DNA of 64,000 nt from Epiperipatus broadwayi (lineage: Eukaryota > Onychophora > Udeonychophora > Euonychophora > Peripatidae): contig JAQFVV010013279.1 of assembly GCA_028023455.1 (NCBI GenBank), positions 108,992-172,991 on the forward strand, written 5' to 3'. Shown one piece after another: positions 1 through 11,055 of the stretch. The stretch's first letter is position 1; each line of letters opens with the position of its first letter. A program made the translations under genes and the position numbers. The notes under the pieces are model-generated. The model was not told the origin of the DNA, made no database searches, and worked only from the letters and a program-made list of their open reading frames with translations.

Positions 1-1148
1 CTCAATTGTTAGCCTGGTCTAAGGAAGACCCATTTTCAAATCCAGTCACAAGATTGACTGTTGATATATTGTACTGATTTGTTTATTACCATCAATGATG
101 ATGATGAGTGATTTTGAGTATTACTCATATTTACTTTTTTTGATAATGCTGTTTGATACATGGATGATTAATTATGCTTTTAGTTGCTCTTCTGGGTTTG
201 CTGACTGATCTCTCAATGTTCTCTGAGATTTTCTAATCTCATGCTCTTATAAAATACTATATTACTTAACTATACATTTGTAAATATTTCATTTTAAATG
301 GACTAGGAGTGATGATGTTTTTCCACCACTCCAGGTTCAGCCCATCTTTCTATTCCAAATATCCCCATCCCGTTACAATATATAGTGAATACATTGTGAA
401 TCAAGATTAGGAAAGATAAGAAAAATGTAATAATTATATTGGTGGAGATATCATTTCTAACAATACATTAATTCTGGAGAAATATGTTTTATTGAGTGAT
501 CTGTAAATTTAACATAGTAATGGAATGACCGATTAAAGCGATAAAGTTTTCTGGATCAAAACTGAAGCTATTATTTCTCATGTTCAAATACTGTGTGACC
601 TCTTGAGCAACTAATCATCTGATTTTTTTTTATTTGATTGAGTTCTAATAATTAAAAACAATTGCTTTTATTAACATATTCATTTATTACCGATATTTAT
701 TAATTCAGGAAGTTAATAATTATAACCAATTATAACGTTTTTTAGAAATGGTATACTTGTGCTCATTTGATAACTTTAGGTCTTCATGTTTGAATTATTA
801 AAATATCTTATGACTGTGTTTTAAAATCTCTATACTCAAGTAATTTTATCATTTCTTATATATTTTCTGCTCTCTTTGTGCAATTTATTTTAGTATATAG
901 TTCAGTTTTAAAATCTTATTAATTTCTATTAATGTCATAAATATTTTTCAAAGTTAAAATTTTAATTACTATTTAAAAATCATGGATTCTGACCAATGCA
1001 CAGTTTCTTTCTACTGCATAAAAATGAGTTACTATAGTATAGTATTTCACTGATATAAGCACTAGGAATGAAGAGTACGAAAAGGTTTTCATACTCAGCC
1101 ATTTTTAATACTTATATCAATTACAGTTGTGTAAGAAAAGTAACCAAT
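1..1148. other. AT-rich non-coding DNA, nothing recognised
   Basis: I see no ORF of note, RNA gene or repeat boundary here. The sequence is AT-rich with short homopolymers only. It ends at the target-site duplication of the first family A foldback. Confidence 0.5.
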
Positions 1149-1161
1149 GTAATATAGAATT

Positions 1162-1275
1162 ACACAGAGGCAAAACTCTCCATATAATAGTGTCACTCAG
1201 TGCAAGCCAGAGTAATCACTGGATGCAGGAAGGTTTGTGTAAGCATAAATAATGGTGATCGTGTGATGTTTAGTG
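1162..1275 (+). mobile_element. Family A foldback element, short internally deleted copy
   Basis: The left part starts with the GGCAAAACTCTCC motif shared by all family A copies. It is joined directly to the family A tail (TGGTGATCGTGTGATGTTTAGTG), so most of the hairpin, including the ribozyme segment, is missing. A perfect 13-bp direct repeat, GTAATATAGAATT, flanks it at 1149-1161 and 1276-1288. The tail lies on the right, so the element sense is plus. Confidence 0.75.
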
Positions 1276-1413
1276 GTAATATAGAATTGTAGTTATTCAT
1301 CTATAATACTTTTTATTCATATGAATATTTTAATATCTTATTTTTTTAATGTATTTGATTAAGATTTGAAATACAGGCATTGTTCATATACCTGGAGCTT
1401 ACCTATAAATAAA

Positions 1414-1565
1414 GGGGATTTGAACACAGACTTTCAAGCAACCTTCAACTATCCAAATATACCACTGATGCACATGACCACACACGTGTGTGTGGTCATG
1501 TGTATCAGTGATATGAGATAGTGTAGATAGTTGAAGGTTGCTTGAAAGTGTGTTCAAAGCTCCTA
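1414..1565. mobile_element. Family C foldback, collapsed palindrome
   Basis: Two inverted arms of about 70 bp meet near 1484 at a CACACGTGTGTG centre. Both arms contain TTCAAGCAACCTTCAACTATC or its complement, and CACATGACCACA or its complement. The outer ends match the family C copies near 18.2, 35.7 and 43.4 kb. The central part that carries the hammerhead in those copies is absent. Confidence 0.7.
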
Positions 1566-1894
1566 TATTTTAATATTTGATCAATATACTTTTCGAATAA
1601 AATTATACAAATTGAGATAATGACTTTTAATGATGTATTTATTCTACCTATGCATTTAGATTTATTATAACAGCTATTTAAAAACTTAAAAAATGGATGG
1701 ACTGCAAATCCTGATGAAAAACTGAAGTTTTAAAAAAAATATTGATATGTTAGCTTCAAAATTATTGGATTTTTTTTAAAAAATATATAGACATGGGAAG
1801 TTGTGACACCTAATCTTGAAGATGCCTCTAATGTTTCATTTTATAAAAATTAACAGAATTGAAAAAAAAAAATTGCAATACTTATTGTGGAATA

Positions 1895-2165
1895 TCATTG
1901 TTATCTATTACAGCAAAAGTACATTCAATGATTTTCTTGAATAGGTTATTTCTAGTCATATATGGATGATCATTAAAGACAGTGTGGATTTAGAAAATCA
2001 AAAGATATTATAGACATGACTTTTGATGTCAGAAAAATGCAAAAGTGTATCAGGAATAATCACATGATTTATATATTATTTTTATTGATTTGATTAAGGC
2101 ATTTGATTCAGTTAATCAAATAGATTTATAATAATGTTTGAAATTGTTTACCAGATGACTCATAT
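1895..2165 (+). pseudogene. LINE reverse transcriptase fragment (decayed)
   Basis: Conceptual translation in shifting frames gives RT blocks 1-3 of a non-LTR retrotransposon. A segment near 1970-2010 resembles the FRxxKD...DM region. The clearest block is a (F/I)IDLIKAFDSVNQ-like stretch near 2077-2120, which holds the first catalytic aspartate motif. Several stops and frameshifts show it is dead. It resembles the better preserved fragment at 15.7 kb, so both probably come from the same LINE family. Confidence 0.6.
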
Positions 2166-3064
2166 TATATAGCCTCAACATAGATTATCTATTTTTTCTC
2201 TTTATAATTAACATAAGTATTCTAGAAAACCAAGCAGGATATTTATTCACAATTTACTAGATTGATACAATGATATACATTTATTCATAATATTTCTCAT
2301 CGTATCATTAAAGACAACTATTGCTTTATCCATATCACATAGGGAACAAATATCTCACCATTTAGAATTTAGACATTATAGTAAAGATTTAAAAAAATTT
2401 CTTTTTTATAATTACTATGTATTTGTTTAACTTTAACAATTTTAATAAAATTTATATCTATAGAAAATTTTAAACATAGATTATATGAATTCTCATAGGG
2501 ATTTTTTTTTTTTACAATTTCTGGTATTTTAACCATGCCAAAGAAAGAATTTATAAAGTTGTTCTCATTAGATAAACAAGTTATGCCATAATTACTTATT
2601 TTTTTATTTCTCTAACATGAGTAAATAGTTTTTAAATTTGTAATATGCACTTTCAATCATAAAATACTTCATAGATTTACCACTGTCATGACAGATGGCA
2701 TTATCTTTGATGGAATTTCTAGTGTAAAAATGTACTTTATCTTGCAGGACCAGCAAAAAAAAAAGCACAAAAAGGTACTTGTATTAATATCTAACTATAT
2801 CAAATAATTTATATAGAACAATGATGTGAAACTTCTTCATGTATATATTCTTTGAGTCATTTACAATTCCAAAAGAAAAACAACTATTTTAGAGATATAT
2901 TGTGTGATGACTATATAAACCTAGCTAAAATCACAAATACAAACACATATAGAACATGTTGGACCATTTTTCTCTGATATGCTGTAATACTATCTTTTAA
3001 ATACTTTTGTAGAAATATTTTCTTTATGAAATACTTCAATACCATATCTAAATATAGCACTTCA

Positions 3065-3256
3065 TTATATTCCATTTTGAACCAGATCTTTCATATGAAA
3101 ACAATTAATGTAACAGCTTGTCAAAATGTCTTTGAGACAATCATTATAATGTAAATAGAAGCTTTCATTCTCATGAATAACATGCCCAAGTTTGCTATAA
3201 AACATCATTTTACAAATACTTTTATCATTTATTAATTTGACATGCCAATCCAACAA
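3065..3256 (-). pseudogene. LINE ORF2 C-terminal fragment
   Basis: A 63-residue open stretch with the pattern W-H-V...ND..I.K..FYS.L.H...E......YNDCLKDIL. This matches the conserved region after the RT of many animal LINEs (HVxRMxDxRxPK-xxFYxEL-xGKRxxGRPxKRYKDxLK). The GKR..GRP core is degraded. It lies downstream, on the same strand, of the RT fragment at 4450-4930, and the two may be pieces of one inactive copy split by the family A insertion at 3434-3956. Confidence 0.6.
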
Positions 3257-3593
3257 TGTCTAAGTTTATAAAAGTGGACTCTATAAGAATATTTTCAGAA
3301 AATTCAAGAGCACTTTAATTGGACTTATAATCTTATCATTGTATTTTTATTATTTTACTAAATATATTTGAATCAAATTTTTTTCATATCATTTTATATT
3401 GTGTTAATAGAATGGCAAAGTCCCATATAAATTTAAACCACTAAACATCACATGATCACCATTTCTTTTGCTTGCTCATAACTGTTATTAAAACAGGCAA
3501 AACTCTCCATACAGTAGTGCCACTCAGTGCAAGCCAGTTTAATTAATGGATGTCAGAAGACTTGTGCATAAAATCCCTATCTAGTGCCTACTC

Positions 3594-3652
3594 ATCCAAT
3601 ATCCTCAGACTAGTTTCTAGCTTGTGGCTTTCGTCAGTGAGGAGCCTTGGAT
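3594..3652 (-). ncRNA. Hammerhead ribozyme motif, type I, family A
   Basis: On the minus strand the order is: stem I distal ATCCAA; internal loop GGC; stem I proximal TCCTCA; core CTGACGA; stem II AGC with loop CACAA and GCT; GAAA; self-complementary stem III ACTAGT; then C17. Stem I closes with TGAGGA and TTGGAT. Position 7 is C, which the CUGANGA consensus allows. One A-A mismatch separates stem II from the core. Activity is inferred, not shown. Confidence 0.7.
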
Positions 3653-3693
3653 CTGAGAGCAGTGCACCTAGATCTTGGTGCAATCCTCTCAGT

Positions 3694-3847
3694 TTCAAGG
3701 CTCCTCGCTGATGAAAGTCATAAGCTAGAAACTAGATTGTAATTTTGGATGAGTAGACACTAGATAGGGATTGCTGCAGTGCTTTCAGATCCAAGGCTCC
3801 TCACTGACAAAATCCGCAAGTTAGAAAGCAGTCTGGGGATATTGGAT
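3694..3847 (+). ncRNA. Two degraded hammerhead modules in tandem
   Basis: The first module has an intact CTGATGA (3708-3714) and GAAAC, but its cleavage triplet and stem I 3' side are mutated. The second, about 95 bp further on, has CTGACAA (core G lost) and GAAAGCAGTC, and still forms the TTGGAT/ATCCAA distal stem. Both are antisense to the element. Neither is expected to be active. Confidence 0.5.
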
Positions 3848-4449
3848 GAATAGGTACTAGATAGGGATTTTATGCACAAGCCTTCTGGCATTCATTGATT
3901 TCTCTGGCTTGCACTGAGTGGCACTACTGTATGGAGAGTTTTGCCTGATTTAATTTCCATATAAATTACATAATAGATTAGATAATGTCGGTATGTACAG
4001 ACACTTTAATTGCAATGGGGATTTTCCTTTGAGGAAATATACTTTCTCTTAACTTACTAAGAGCTGAAGCAACACATTTGAGTTTGGGCTACATTTCTAC
4101 ATGTAAATTCCCTTTCCTACTTATAAAGCCACCAAGATATTTAAATTAACTTACATTCTAAAGTTGACAACCATCCAAGCTAAAAGTTCCTGAAATTTTT
4201 TTTCCTTTATTGGTGGATTGACCATTAATTATTAAATCAAAGTACATTTTATAATTCTTTTTTTTTTTTAAATAAAAACTCTATTAATAACAAACTATTT
4301 GCAAATATGAATATATTTACAATAGAGTAAATTTATGTTACATCGACAAAAAAATTTGATGAAATCACAACTAAGTTGTTTAACTTTAATGGCACGTAAT
4401 CTAAATTTGAAGAATATCATATTCTAATATAATCGTGATGACTAAACCA

Positions 4450-4930
4450 AAGAAGAGTCCAGATAATTATTTTCAGAAGTCAAATCTGATGAGGATAGAA
4501 TTCATTTTTAGAAGTGATGAAAATAACACAATCATTAGTATTTTCTAAATCCAGAATCCAAGAAGATGAAATTCTTGTTTGTATTTTTAATCAATTCAAA
4601 TTAAAAGTTTTATAATCAAACTATATCTCATCATAATTCCTGTTTCATTAAATCCTACAAATAGTTCTAAACACGACTATCATAAAAAATGAAAACAATA
4701 TTGGAGCAAGTGCACATTCTTTCGAATACCATTTTTTCTTTAAAATTCCTCGGAATTTTCTCATGTAGTCATAACAATCATTTTCATTCCATTATATAGA
4801 AGCTACATAATGTAAATAAACTTTGGTGGGCAAGTAAATAATTTCAATAATTCCATAAATCTGCTTGGTGAATTGTGTAAAATGCCTTGACTAAATCAAT
4901 AAAACAATTTTTTAATCATTCTTTTCTTCC
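4450..4930 (-). pseudogene. LINE reverse transcriptase fragment (decayed)
   Basis: On the minus strand a FIDLVKAF-like RT block is followed, after frameshifts, by a LAPILFSFF-like block. These correspond to the first catalytic aspartate motif and the GCxLAPxLFSIFF motif typical of animal LINEs. The sequence is riddled with stops. Fragments of one LINE family recur in both orientations across this window. Confidence 0.6.
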
Positions 4931-4986
4931 CAATTTTTTTTTTTGTTTGCATTTTTCTAAAAATAAAAAACATATCTACAATACAT

Positions 4987-5143
4987 TAAAACAGGCAAAA
5001 CTCTCCATACAGTAGTGCCACACAGTGCAAGCCAGAGTAATCAATGGATGCTAGATAAAATTTTATGCACAAGCCTTTTGCCTGTTTTAATAAGTTATGA
5101 GCAAACATAAGAAGTTGTGATCATGTGATGGTTAGTGGTTTAA
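4987..5143 (+). mobile_element. Family A foldback, short copy with tail
   Basis: The AACAGGCAAAACTCTCC arm is joined through a deletion to the inverted arm end (GCCTTTTGCCTGTTTT), followed by the tail ending in GTTAGTGGTTTAA. An imperfect 12-bp duplication (TCTACAATACAT / TCTATAATACAT, 11 of 12) flanks it at 4975-4986 and 5144-5155. The hammerhead region is deleted. Confidence 0.75.
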
Positions 5144-5183
5144 TCTATAATACATGTTGATTTTTACATTGAATTTATGGTAA

Positions 5184-5760
5184 AAGCCACTAAACATCAC
5201 ATGATCACTATTTCTTATGCTAGCATGTAATTGTTATTAAAACAGGCAAAACTCTCCATACAATAGTGCCACTCAGTGTATGAGAGTTTTGCCTGTTTTA
5301 ATAACAGTTATGTGCTAGCATAAGAAATAGTGATCATGTGATGTATAGTGGTTTAACACCAATCCTGCCTAATAGAATAGTGGTGGCTATAGTTTTTAAA
5401 GAGTCAAAGACACCAAAATATATGGGTACTGAACTGGTTCAGACCCATATGACTATATAAGCTATTGAGCTTAGATTGAAAATATTATTGTGTTTTCAAT
5501 TTTATTCTCATAGTTTTGTAGTTAAGTAGAGATAAAAGGTGGCTGCTGGAGGTTTGCATTAGATCCTAAGATCCAGGTGCAGTGCTCTCAGATCCAATGC
5601 TCCTCGCTGATGAAGGCCACAATTGAGAAACTAGTCTTGGGATATTGTATGAGTAGGCACTAGATGGGAATTTTATGCACAAGCCTTCTGGCATCCATTG
5701 ATTACTCTGGTTGGCACTGAGTGGCACTATTGTATGGAGAGTTTTGCCTGTTTTAATGTT
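5184..5760 (-). mobile_element. Family A element, composite copy with internal region
   Basis: From left to right there is a tail, a near-perfect hairpin (about 5185-5355), a unique internal segment of about 170 bp, and a right arm carrying a hammerhead, ending GGAGAGTTTTGCCTGTTTTAA. The internal segment is shared with copies near 7.9 and 45.2 kb. A 14-bp duplication with one mismatch (TGAATTTATGGTAA / TGAATTTATAGTAA) flanks the whole unit at 5170-5183 and 5761-5774. This shows that hairpin, internal segment and arm inserted as one piece. Confidence 0.75.
5592..5656 (+). ncRNA. Hammerhead ribozyme motif, family A (weakened)
   Basis: The core CTGATGA (5607-5613), GAAA (5627-5630), stem III ACTAGT and the GTC triplet (C17 at 5636) are all kept. 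Stem II has lost pairing (GGC against TTG). The distal stem I (ATCCAA against TTGTAT) has one mismatch. Probably inactive or slow. Confidence 0.55.
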
Positions 5761-6525
5761 TGAATTTATAGTAACCAATTATATATCATTGGATGCAATT
5801 CAATTAATGAAATTCTTAAAATTGCATTTGCTCTAGTGTTATTTCACAATAAGTCCTGCAATCGTGTCTATTTCTTTTTTTTTAAAAAAAATTAGAATAG
5901 TAAAAGCATTTGTAAGATTAGGTAGCAAAACTTAATGAGTCCATATATTCCTAAAAGTAAATCATATATTTTTGAAGCTAACATCACATCTTATTTTTAA
6001 AAATTCTTGATATTTTATAAGGACTTGCAGTCATTAAATTTTTTAAATTACCAAGAGATGTTTTGGGTTCACAGAGCTACTTTTATCCAAGTCTAAATGA
6101 GACTATAAATCAATAAATCAGTAAAATTTATTATTTCACTCCCTGCTTCATTAATCAAAATACAAACAAAATGCTCTTCCAACCTGCTTAAAATATCGTT
6201 GTAATCTTATATTAAATCATTACAAATTGTAAGCTCATTTCTTGCATTTTTATGTAAAATATGATCAAAATTTTTTTTTCACCTGATCAAAATAACTTCA
6301 GTATTTATATAGAATATATTACTTCTGAATTTAATAAAAATGTAATAATAATTCTCAGGTCCATATGTTGATTTCAGTGCATCAAAAGAAAGATTTAAAG
6401 TGATTACAATTGTTAAATGTTCTGTATCTCCACAGTTTTAATCCACCAAATATCTTTAAGCTTTTTGGGTGGGTTATTAAATTTCTTTTTAAAATCTTGA
6501 TATTTACTGTGAAGTTTCATATTTA

Positions 6526-6718
6526 AGCCAATAAACATTTCATGATCACCATTTCTTACGCTTGCTTATAACTGTTATTAAAACAGGCAAAACTCATGGG
6601 GGATATTGGATGAGTAGGCACTAGATGGGAATTTTAAGCAAAAGCCTTCTGGCATCCATTGATTACTCTAGTTTGTACTGAGTGGCAATACCTATAGTTA
6701 GTTTTGCCTGTTTTAATT
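6526..6718 (-). mobile_element. Family A foldback, internally deleted copy
   Basis: The left end has the tail complement (CCAATAAACATTTCATGATC) and AACAGGCAAAACTC. This is joined to the right arm from GGGGATATTGGATG onward, so the deletion removes the hammerhead core. An imperfect 14-bp duplication (AAGTTTCATATTTA / AAGTTTCACATTTA) lies at 6512-6525 and 6719-6732. Confidence 0.75.
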
Positions 6719-7663
6719 AAGTTTCACATTTAATTTATTGTCCTGCCAAACAGTAAATGTCACATTTCTTTTAATGAAGTCACTAATAATAAGATTATTG
6801 TAAGAAAAGTGACATATTTCTTCTATTTAGTGAACCCAAGAAGAAATTACTTGCTTCAAGAACAAACTTATCATAAAAATTCCATGCCTCAGAAACATGA
6901 CAATTCTGAATATCTAAAATAGAAATTTTAGTATTTAATAACTGTTAAAATTTAGCTTATAAAGTAAATACTATCATCCATTTTCTTATGAATATAATTG
7001 GAATATGACCTATTTTATAATGCAATTATCAGTTTAATCTGGAATCAAACTAATCAATAATCCATTCTTCTATATGTAGTTGTAAGTGGATGCATAATAT
7101 GAATTTTTTGTATTCTGACTTTCGACTATAAAGCAATCTATTAAATACCATTGTTTTGAGCATAAGTGTTGCTTATAGTGATTTTTATCCTTAAACAATG
7201 TGTTTGTCATAGTCATACCATGAGATGTGCAGAAATTCAATAACATCATACTATTTGATTTTCTGCTATACGAATACTATTATTTCCAACAACTTTAAGT
7301 CAAAGTCTACTATTTGTATGGACATGAGCATTAAACTATTCAAAAAAAATTGATGCTTTAATGGTATGGCTGTATTAATGTTACCTAACAAAAAACAAAA
7401 TCTTTCTTTCCTCAAGGTCTATGAATCTTATTTTGTAGCATACACTGTAATAAAAAGACCAGGGTTACCATTATGCAAGCTAAATTTTTTACAGTATTAA
7501 ATCTTTCATTGATATAATGAGAAATTGCAAAAAGAGAAAATATTAAATTAGAATTTATCCAACACTTGATGTAATCGTTCATTGTTTGTTTGATCAGCCC
7601 TTTCAAACAACATCACCATCTAATTATTCTATTAAACTTCCTTCTTATGGAAAGTAAGTTTTA

Positions 7664-8122
7664 AAACAGGCAAAACTCTCCATACAGTAGTGCCACTCAG
7701 TCCAAGCCAGAATAATCAATGGATGCCAGAAGGCTTGTGCATAAAATCCCCATCTAGTGCCTACTCATCCAATATCCCCAGACTAGTTTCTGGCTTGTGG
7801 CCTTCATCAGTGAGGAGCTTTGGATCTGAGAGCACTGCATCTAGATCTTAGGATCTAATGCAACCCTCCAGCATGCACCTTTTATCTTCATTTAACTACA
7901 AAACTATGAGAATAAAATTGAAAATGCAATAATATTTTCAATCTAAGCTCAGGCAGAAACCAGTCTGGGGATATTGAATGAGTAGACACTAGATAGGGAT
8001 TTTATGCACAAGCCTTCTAGCATCCATTGATTACTTTGGCTTGCACTGAGTGGCACTACTGTATGGAGAGTTTTGCCTGTTTTAATAACAGTTATGAGCA
8101 AGCATAAAAATGGTGATCATGT
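7664..8122 (+). mobile_element. Family A foldback element with hammerhead
   Basis: Long inverted arms start AACAGGCAAAACTCTCCATACAG and end CTGTATGGAGAGTTTTGCC. A short tail (AACAGTTATGAGCAAGCATA...GATCATGT) follows on the right. A perfect 13-bp duplication AAAGTAAGTTTTA lies at 7651-7663 and 8123-8135. The left arm carries a minus-strand hammerhead. In the right arm the 5' half of the ribozyme is deleted, leaving GAAACCAGTC. Confidence 0.8.
7767..7825 (-). ncRNA. Hammerhead ribozyme motif, type I, family A
   Basis: The core CTGATGA and GAAA are intact. Stem II is GGC/GCC around loop CACAA, stem III is ACTAGT, and the cleavage triplet is GTC. Stem I proximal TCCTCA pairs with TGGGGA through one G-U pair. 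Distal ATCCAA pairs with TTGGAT. An A-A mismatch sits at the base of stem II. It is antisense to its host element. Confidence 0.7.
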
Positions 8123-8139
8123 AAAGTAAGTTTTACTAA

Positions 8140-10710
8140 GAAATGTTATATCAATCTTAAATGTTAATAGCTTGGTCACTAATGCTATCTTCCTTTCTGA
8201 TCTTGAAAAGTGTGTATCAAATAAAGTTTTTCATACACTTATTTTTAGAAGGAAAATAGAGTTAAAATACGTACCTCTAGTATTACTGTTATCTCTTCAT
8301 TTACCATGATTATAGATATTATTTCCATTGCTTTATTGAATCATTTTTTAGACATGGTAACTAGCAAGGCTGTGTGAACAAGTCATTTTTAGATTAATTT
8401 ATTTTTATTGCCATGACAACAATGGTATCTTAAATAGGAATGCTTCACAATATATTTTGCATAGCTGAGATTTTTGCCTTAAGTTCAGTTTCAAGTTGAC
8501 TTTCAAATAAAACCTGCTATCATATTAAACATCACCATCATTACTTTTTAACTGTTGAGTGCTTAAGCTACAGATAGAGAAATGATGTCAGGAATTCTGT
8601 GCATGTTGTTAAGATTGTACAAATACATAATTCTATTGGCATTGTTAGCATAAAGAAATGGCCAATGTCATGAATGGATTATGATAACTGGATCTATATG
8701 AATTAAAGTGACTGAAAAAAAAAAAGAAAAAAACTCTTATAGATAGTCTTTGATAAATGAATATCTTACGATACAAGACTGGCAGTGGTAATCATTTTTG
8801 ACACTTTTTATTAGCTATTTATAGTTAATTACATCTGAAGACCATTTCATTATCTATCATTTATGAGCTTATTGGTAGACTGAGCACAGCACCATCACCC
8901 CTGCATGTATATATATATATATATAAACTATAATTTATGTATATTTCACAGATAATATGTATTAAAATATATTCTCTAATATATATATATATATAAAGCC
9001 AGATGAAACTCATATACTAATACAATACAACCAATTGCTATGGTTTCACTATCTGGATTTTTAAACACATGTAATGAAGTTAAAACTGTAAAGAATGAAA
9101 CTATCACAAACACATAATAAAATAGGCATGATTTATTACACAAAATAAATATACCATAAACCAAAAAACAAATAGCATTCAAATCACCAAAAAATTAATG
9201 TTCTCGGCAGACTGACCATGAATATGATGTGAAAGCGTCGAAAGTATTCTCGATACAATAAATATTATTGAATTTTATATTTAAACTCTTTATGAATATT
9301 TTTCACATTTGATGTTGCACAAAGCTAGATGATTCACACAAATTACATGAAAGCAGCCTAGGATTATCTACAAGATAAATCTTCAATCTGTTGTCAAAAC
9401 AACCTCTATAAATAAAAGATGGATTCCTTCTAAATGGATTCATTCATCTTTCACTCTCATGTAAACAAAAAAGTTGATACTTGGACTGTAATTGATTAAG
9501 ATTTTTAAATTCATAGTATTTTTAATAAATCTCATTTTACAGGCTAATATAACATATTTTTGAAAGATTTTTAATTAATAATCATTGTTCAAAATTTCAA
9601 ACCATATTGCTATTCATTATTTACATAAAAAAGTTAATGGTTTACAAATCTAAATCACATGGTATCAACCAAGCTTAACTCTATCATAAGTCTTCAATTT
9701 ATTGTCAAGGCAACCTCTATAATTAAAAAAAATCATCTTTTACTTATAAAGGTTGTCTTTATAACAGTTTAAAAATGTATGGTGTAGATAAACTTGGGCT
9801 GTTATTATGTGATTTGTATGTAAATGCATAAACAAAAAATCTGTAATAAATTACAATATTCACAATGCCAAACAATAGCAAATTATAAAAAGTTGGCCAT
9901 TCATGTGGGAATGTTAATGTTGTGTGACTTAAATAAGTTTGTTTTTTTTTAACCGTAAAATTCTATTTAGAGTGGCAGACATGCTATAAGCTGGCCATAG
10001 TTATCATTTATTTTTATATATTGACATTATGAATTTTGTGGAGTTTCTTCCAAAGTTGTTTTTTTAATATATATTTTATCTGATGTTACATACACACATA
10101 TATATATATACAATACATTAAAAAAATAAAATATTAAAGGTGGGAATAAATATTACAAGAAATTAGGTGCTACTTTAGTACATGATCTCCACCTTTTAAT
10201 TGATATTATAGTCACATGATCCAAGTTGTAAATATTTTGCATTTTAGCTTTTTTTCTAAATTAGTCACATGACCTGTGTTCTAAAATTTTTGCATTTTTG
10301 TGTACTTTCTTATCACTTAGATGTGTCAGATGATGTTATAGGTTGTTTTTGAAATTCAAAATGGCGAAGATCACATACTAAAATAGCACCAAAATACTTT
10401 TATGAAAATAACTGAAATAATAATTTCTTATAATATTTATTTCCCCCATTAATATTTTATTCTTTTATTATTTTTACAATAATTAATTTTTAAAGGATAT
10501 TTTATTTCATTTATATATATTTTGATTAAGTGGAGTATATTGACATTTAGAAGTATTGGACAATGTAGATAGTTTTTAGCAAGCAAAGAAGTTATATGCA
10601 AATTTATTTATTTTGTATTATTTATATTTTGAATTGTGTTAATTTTGGCTCTCCCACTCTCTTGAATTACTTGTTAAAATCTGCTGATCAAATGGTATAA
10701 TTGTTTTTCA
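8140..10710. other. AT-rich non-coding DNA with small simple repeats
   Basis: Short TA microsatellites occur near 8910, 8980 and 10095. Two segments near 9385-9415 and 9690-9720 share TCTTCAAT..TTGTCAA..CAACCTCTATAA, so they may be remnants of one repeat. No coding region is recognised. Confidence 0.45.
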
Positions 10711-10734
10711 TTTTATATTGTGTTTGAATTATGC

Positions 10735-10809
10735 CGGGACGCGAACCCACAACCGTCTGCACCCCCCCCTTTTTTCTGCGATACCTCTCGGCTAACAACG
10801 CAAGACAAA
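10735..10809 (-). mobile_element. Truncated tRNA-derived SINE with 24-bp duplication
   Basis: On the minus strand an A box (TAGCCGAGAGGT) and a B box (GGTTCGCGTCC) flank an unusual A6-G8 tract. The insert ends at GTCCCGGC, without the usual tail. A perfect 24-bp duplication borders it at 10711-10734 and 10810-10833 (starts TTTTATATTG, ends GAATTATGC). The tRNA-like head matches the copies at 43.1 and 48.1 kb. Confidence 0.8.
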
Positions 10810-10857
10810 TTTTATATTGTGTTTGAATTATGCATGCTACTTTTTGAAATACTTTTT

Positions 10858-11055
10858 CTGTCATTTATCATTAAATGTTGAATGACTAGAAAATTTTGAA
10901 CTTTATTTAAATACGAACAACTTAACATATAAATAGACAATACAGGTTTTTCTTTTATGTGTTATTACTAACAAGTTGTTTACATTTGAAAAGTTTAAAT
11001 AGTTTAAAATTTTCTAGACATTCAACATTTAATAATAGATGATGGAAATAATCCA
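10858..11055. repeat. Imperfect foldback
   Basis: The left arm ATTAAATGTTGAATGACTAG followed by AAAATTTT is mirrored by the right arm AAAATTTT then CTAGACATTCAACATTTAAT. Looser pairing continues inward through AACAACTT/AAGTTGTT. This looks like a decayed MITE-type element. I found no duplication around it. Confidence 0.5.

Larger units (their letters stand above)
3434..3956 (-). mobile_element. Family A foldback element with hammerhead modules
   Basis: The left end carries the tail complement (AAACCACTAAACATCACATG), followed by an AACAGGCAAAACTCTCC arm. The right end is the inverted arm ending in GGAGAGTTTTGCCTGATTTAA. Flanking 11-bp direct repeats CCATATAAATT lie at 3423-3433 and 3957-3967. 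Because the tail is on the left, the element sense is minus. One hammerhead lies in the left arm on the sense strand. The right arm holds two degraded antisense copies in tandem. Confidence 0.8.

Noticed and set aside
5184-5760. CRISPR-like array suggested by repeated GGCAAAACTCTCC motifs
   Set aside because: The repeats are inverted arms of foldback elements with their own insertion duplications, in a eukaryotic context. There are no regular spacers.
9206-9265. Hammerhead-like CTGACCATGA...GAAAG near 9.2 kb
   Set aside because: The core does not fit CTGANGA and no stem I pairing was found.
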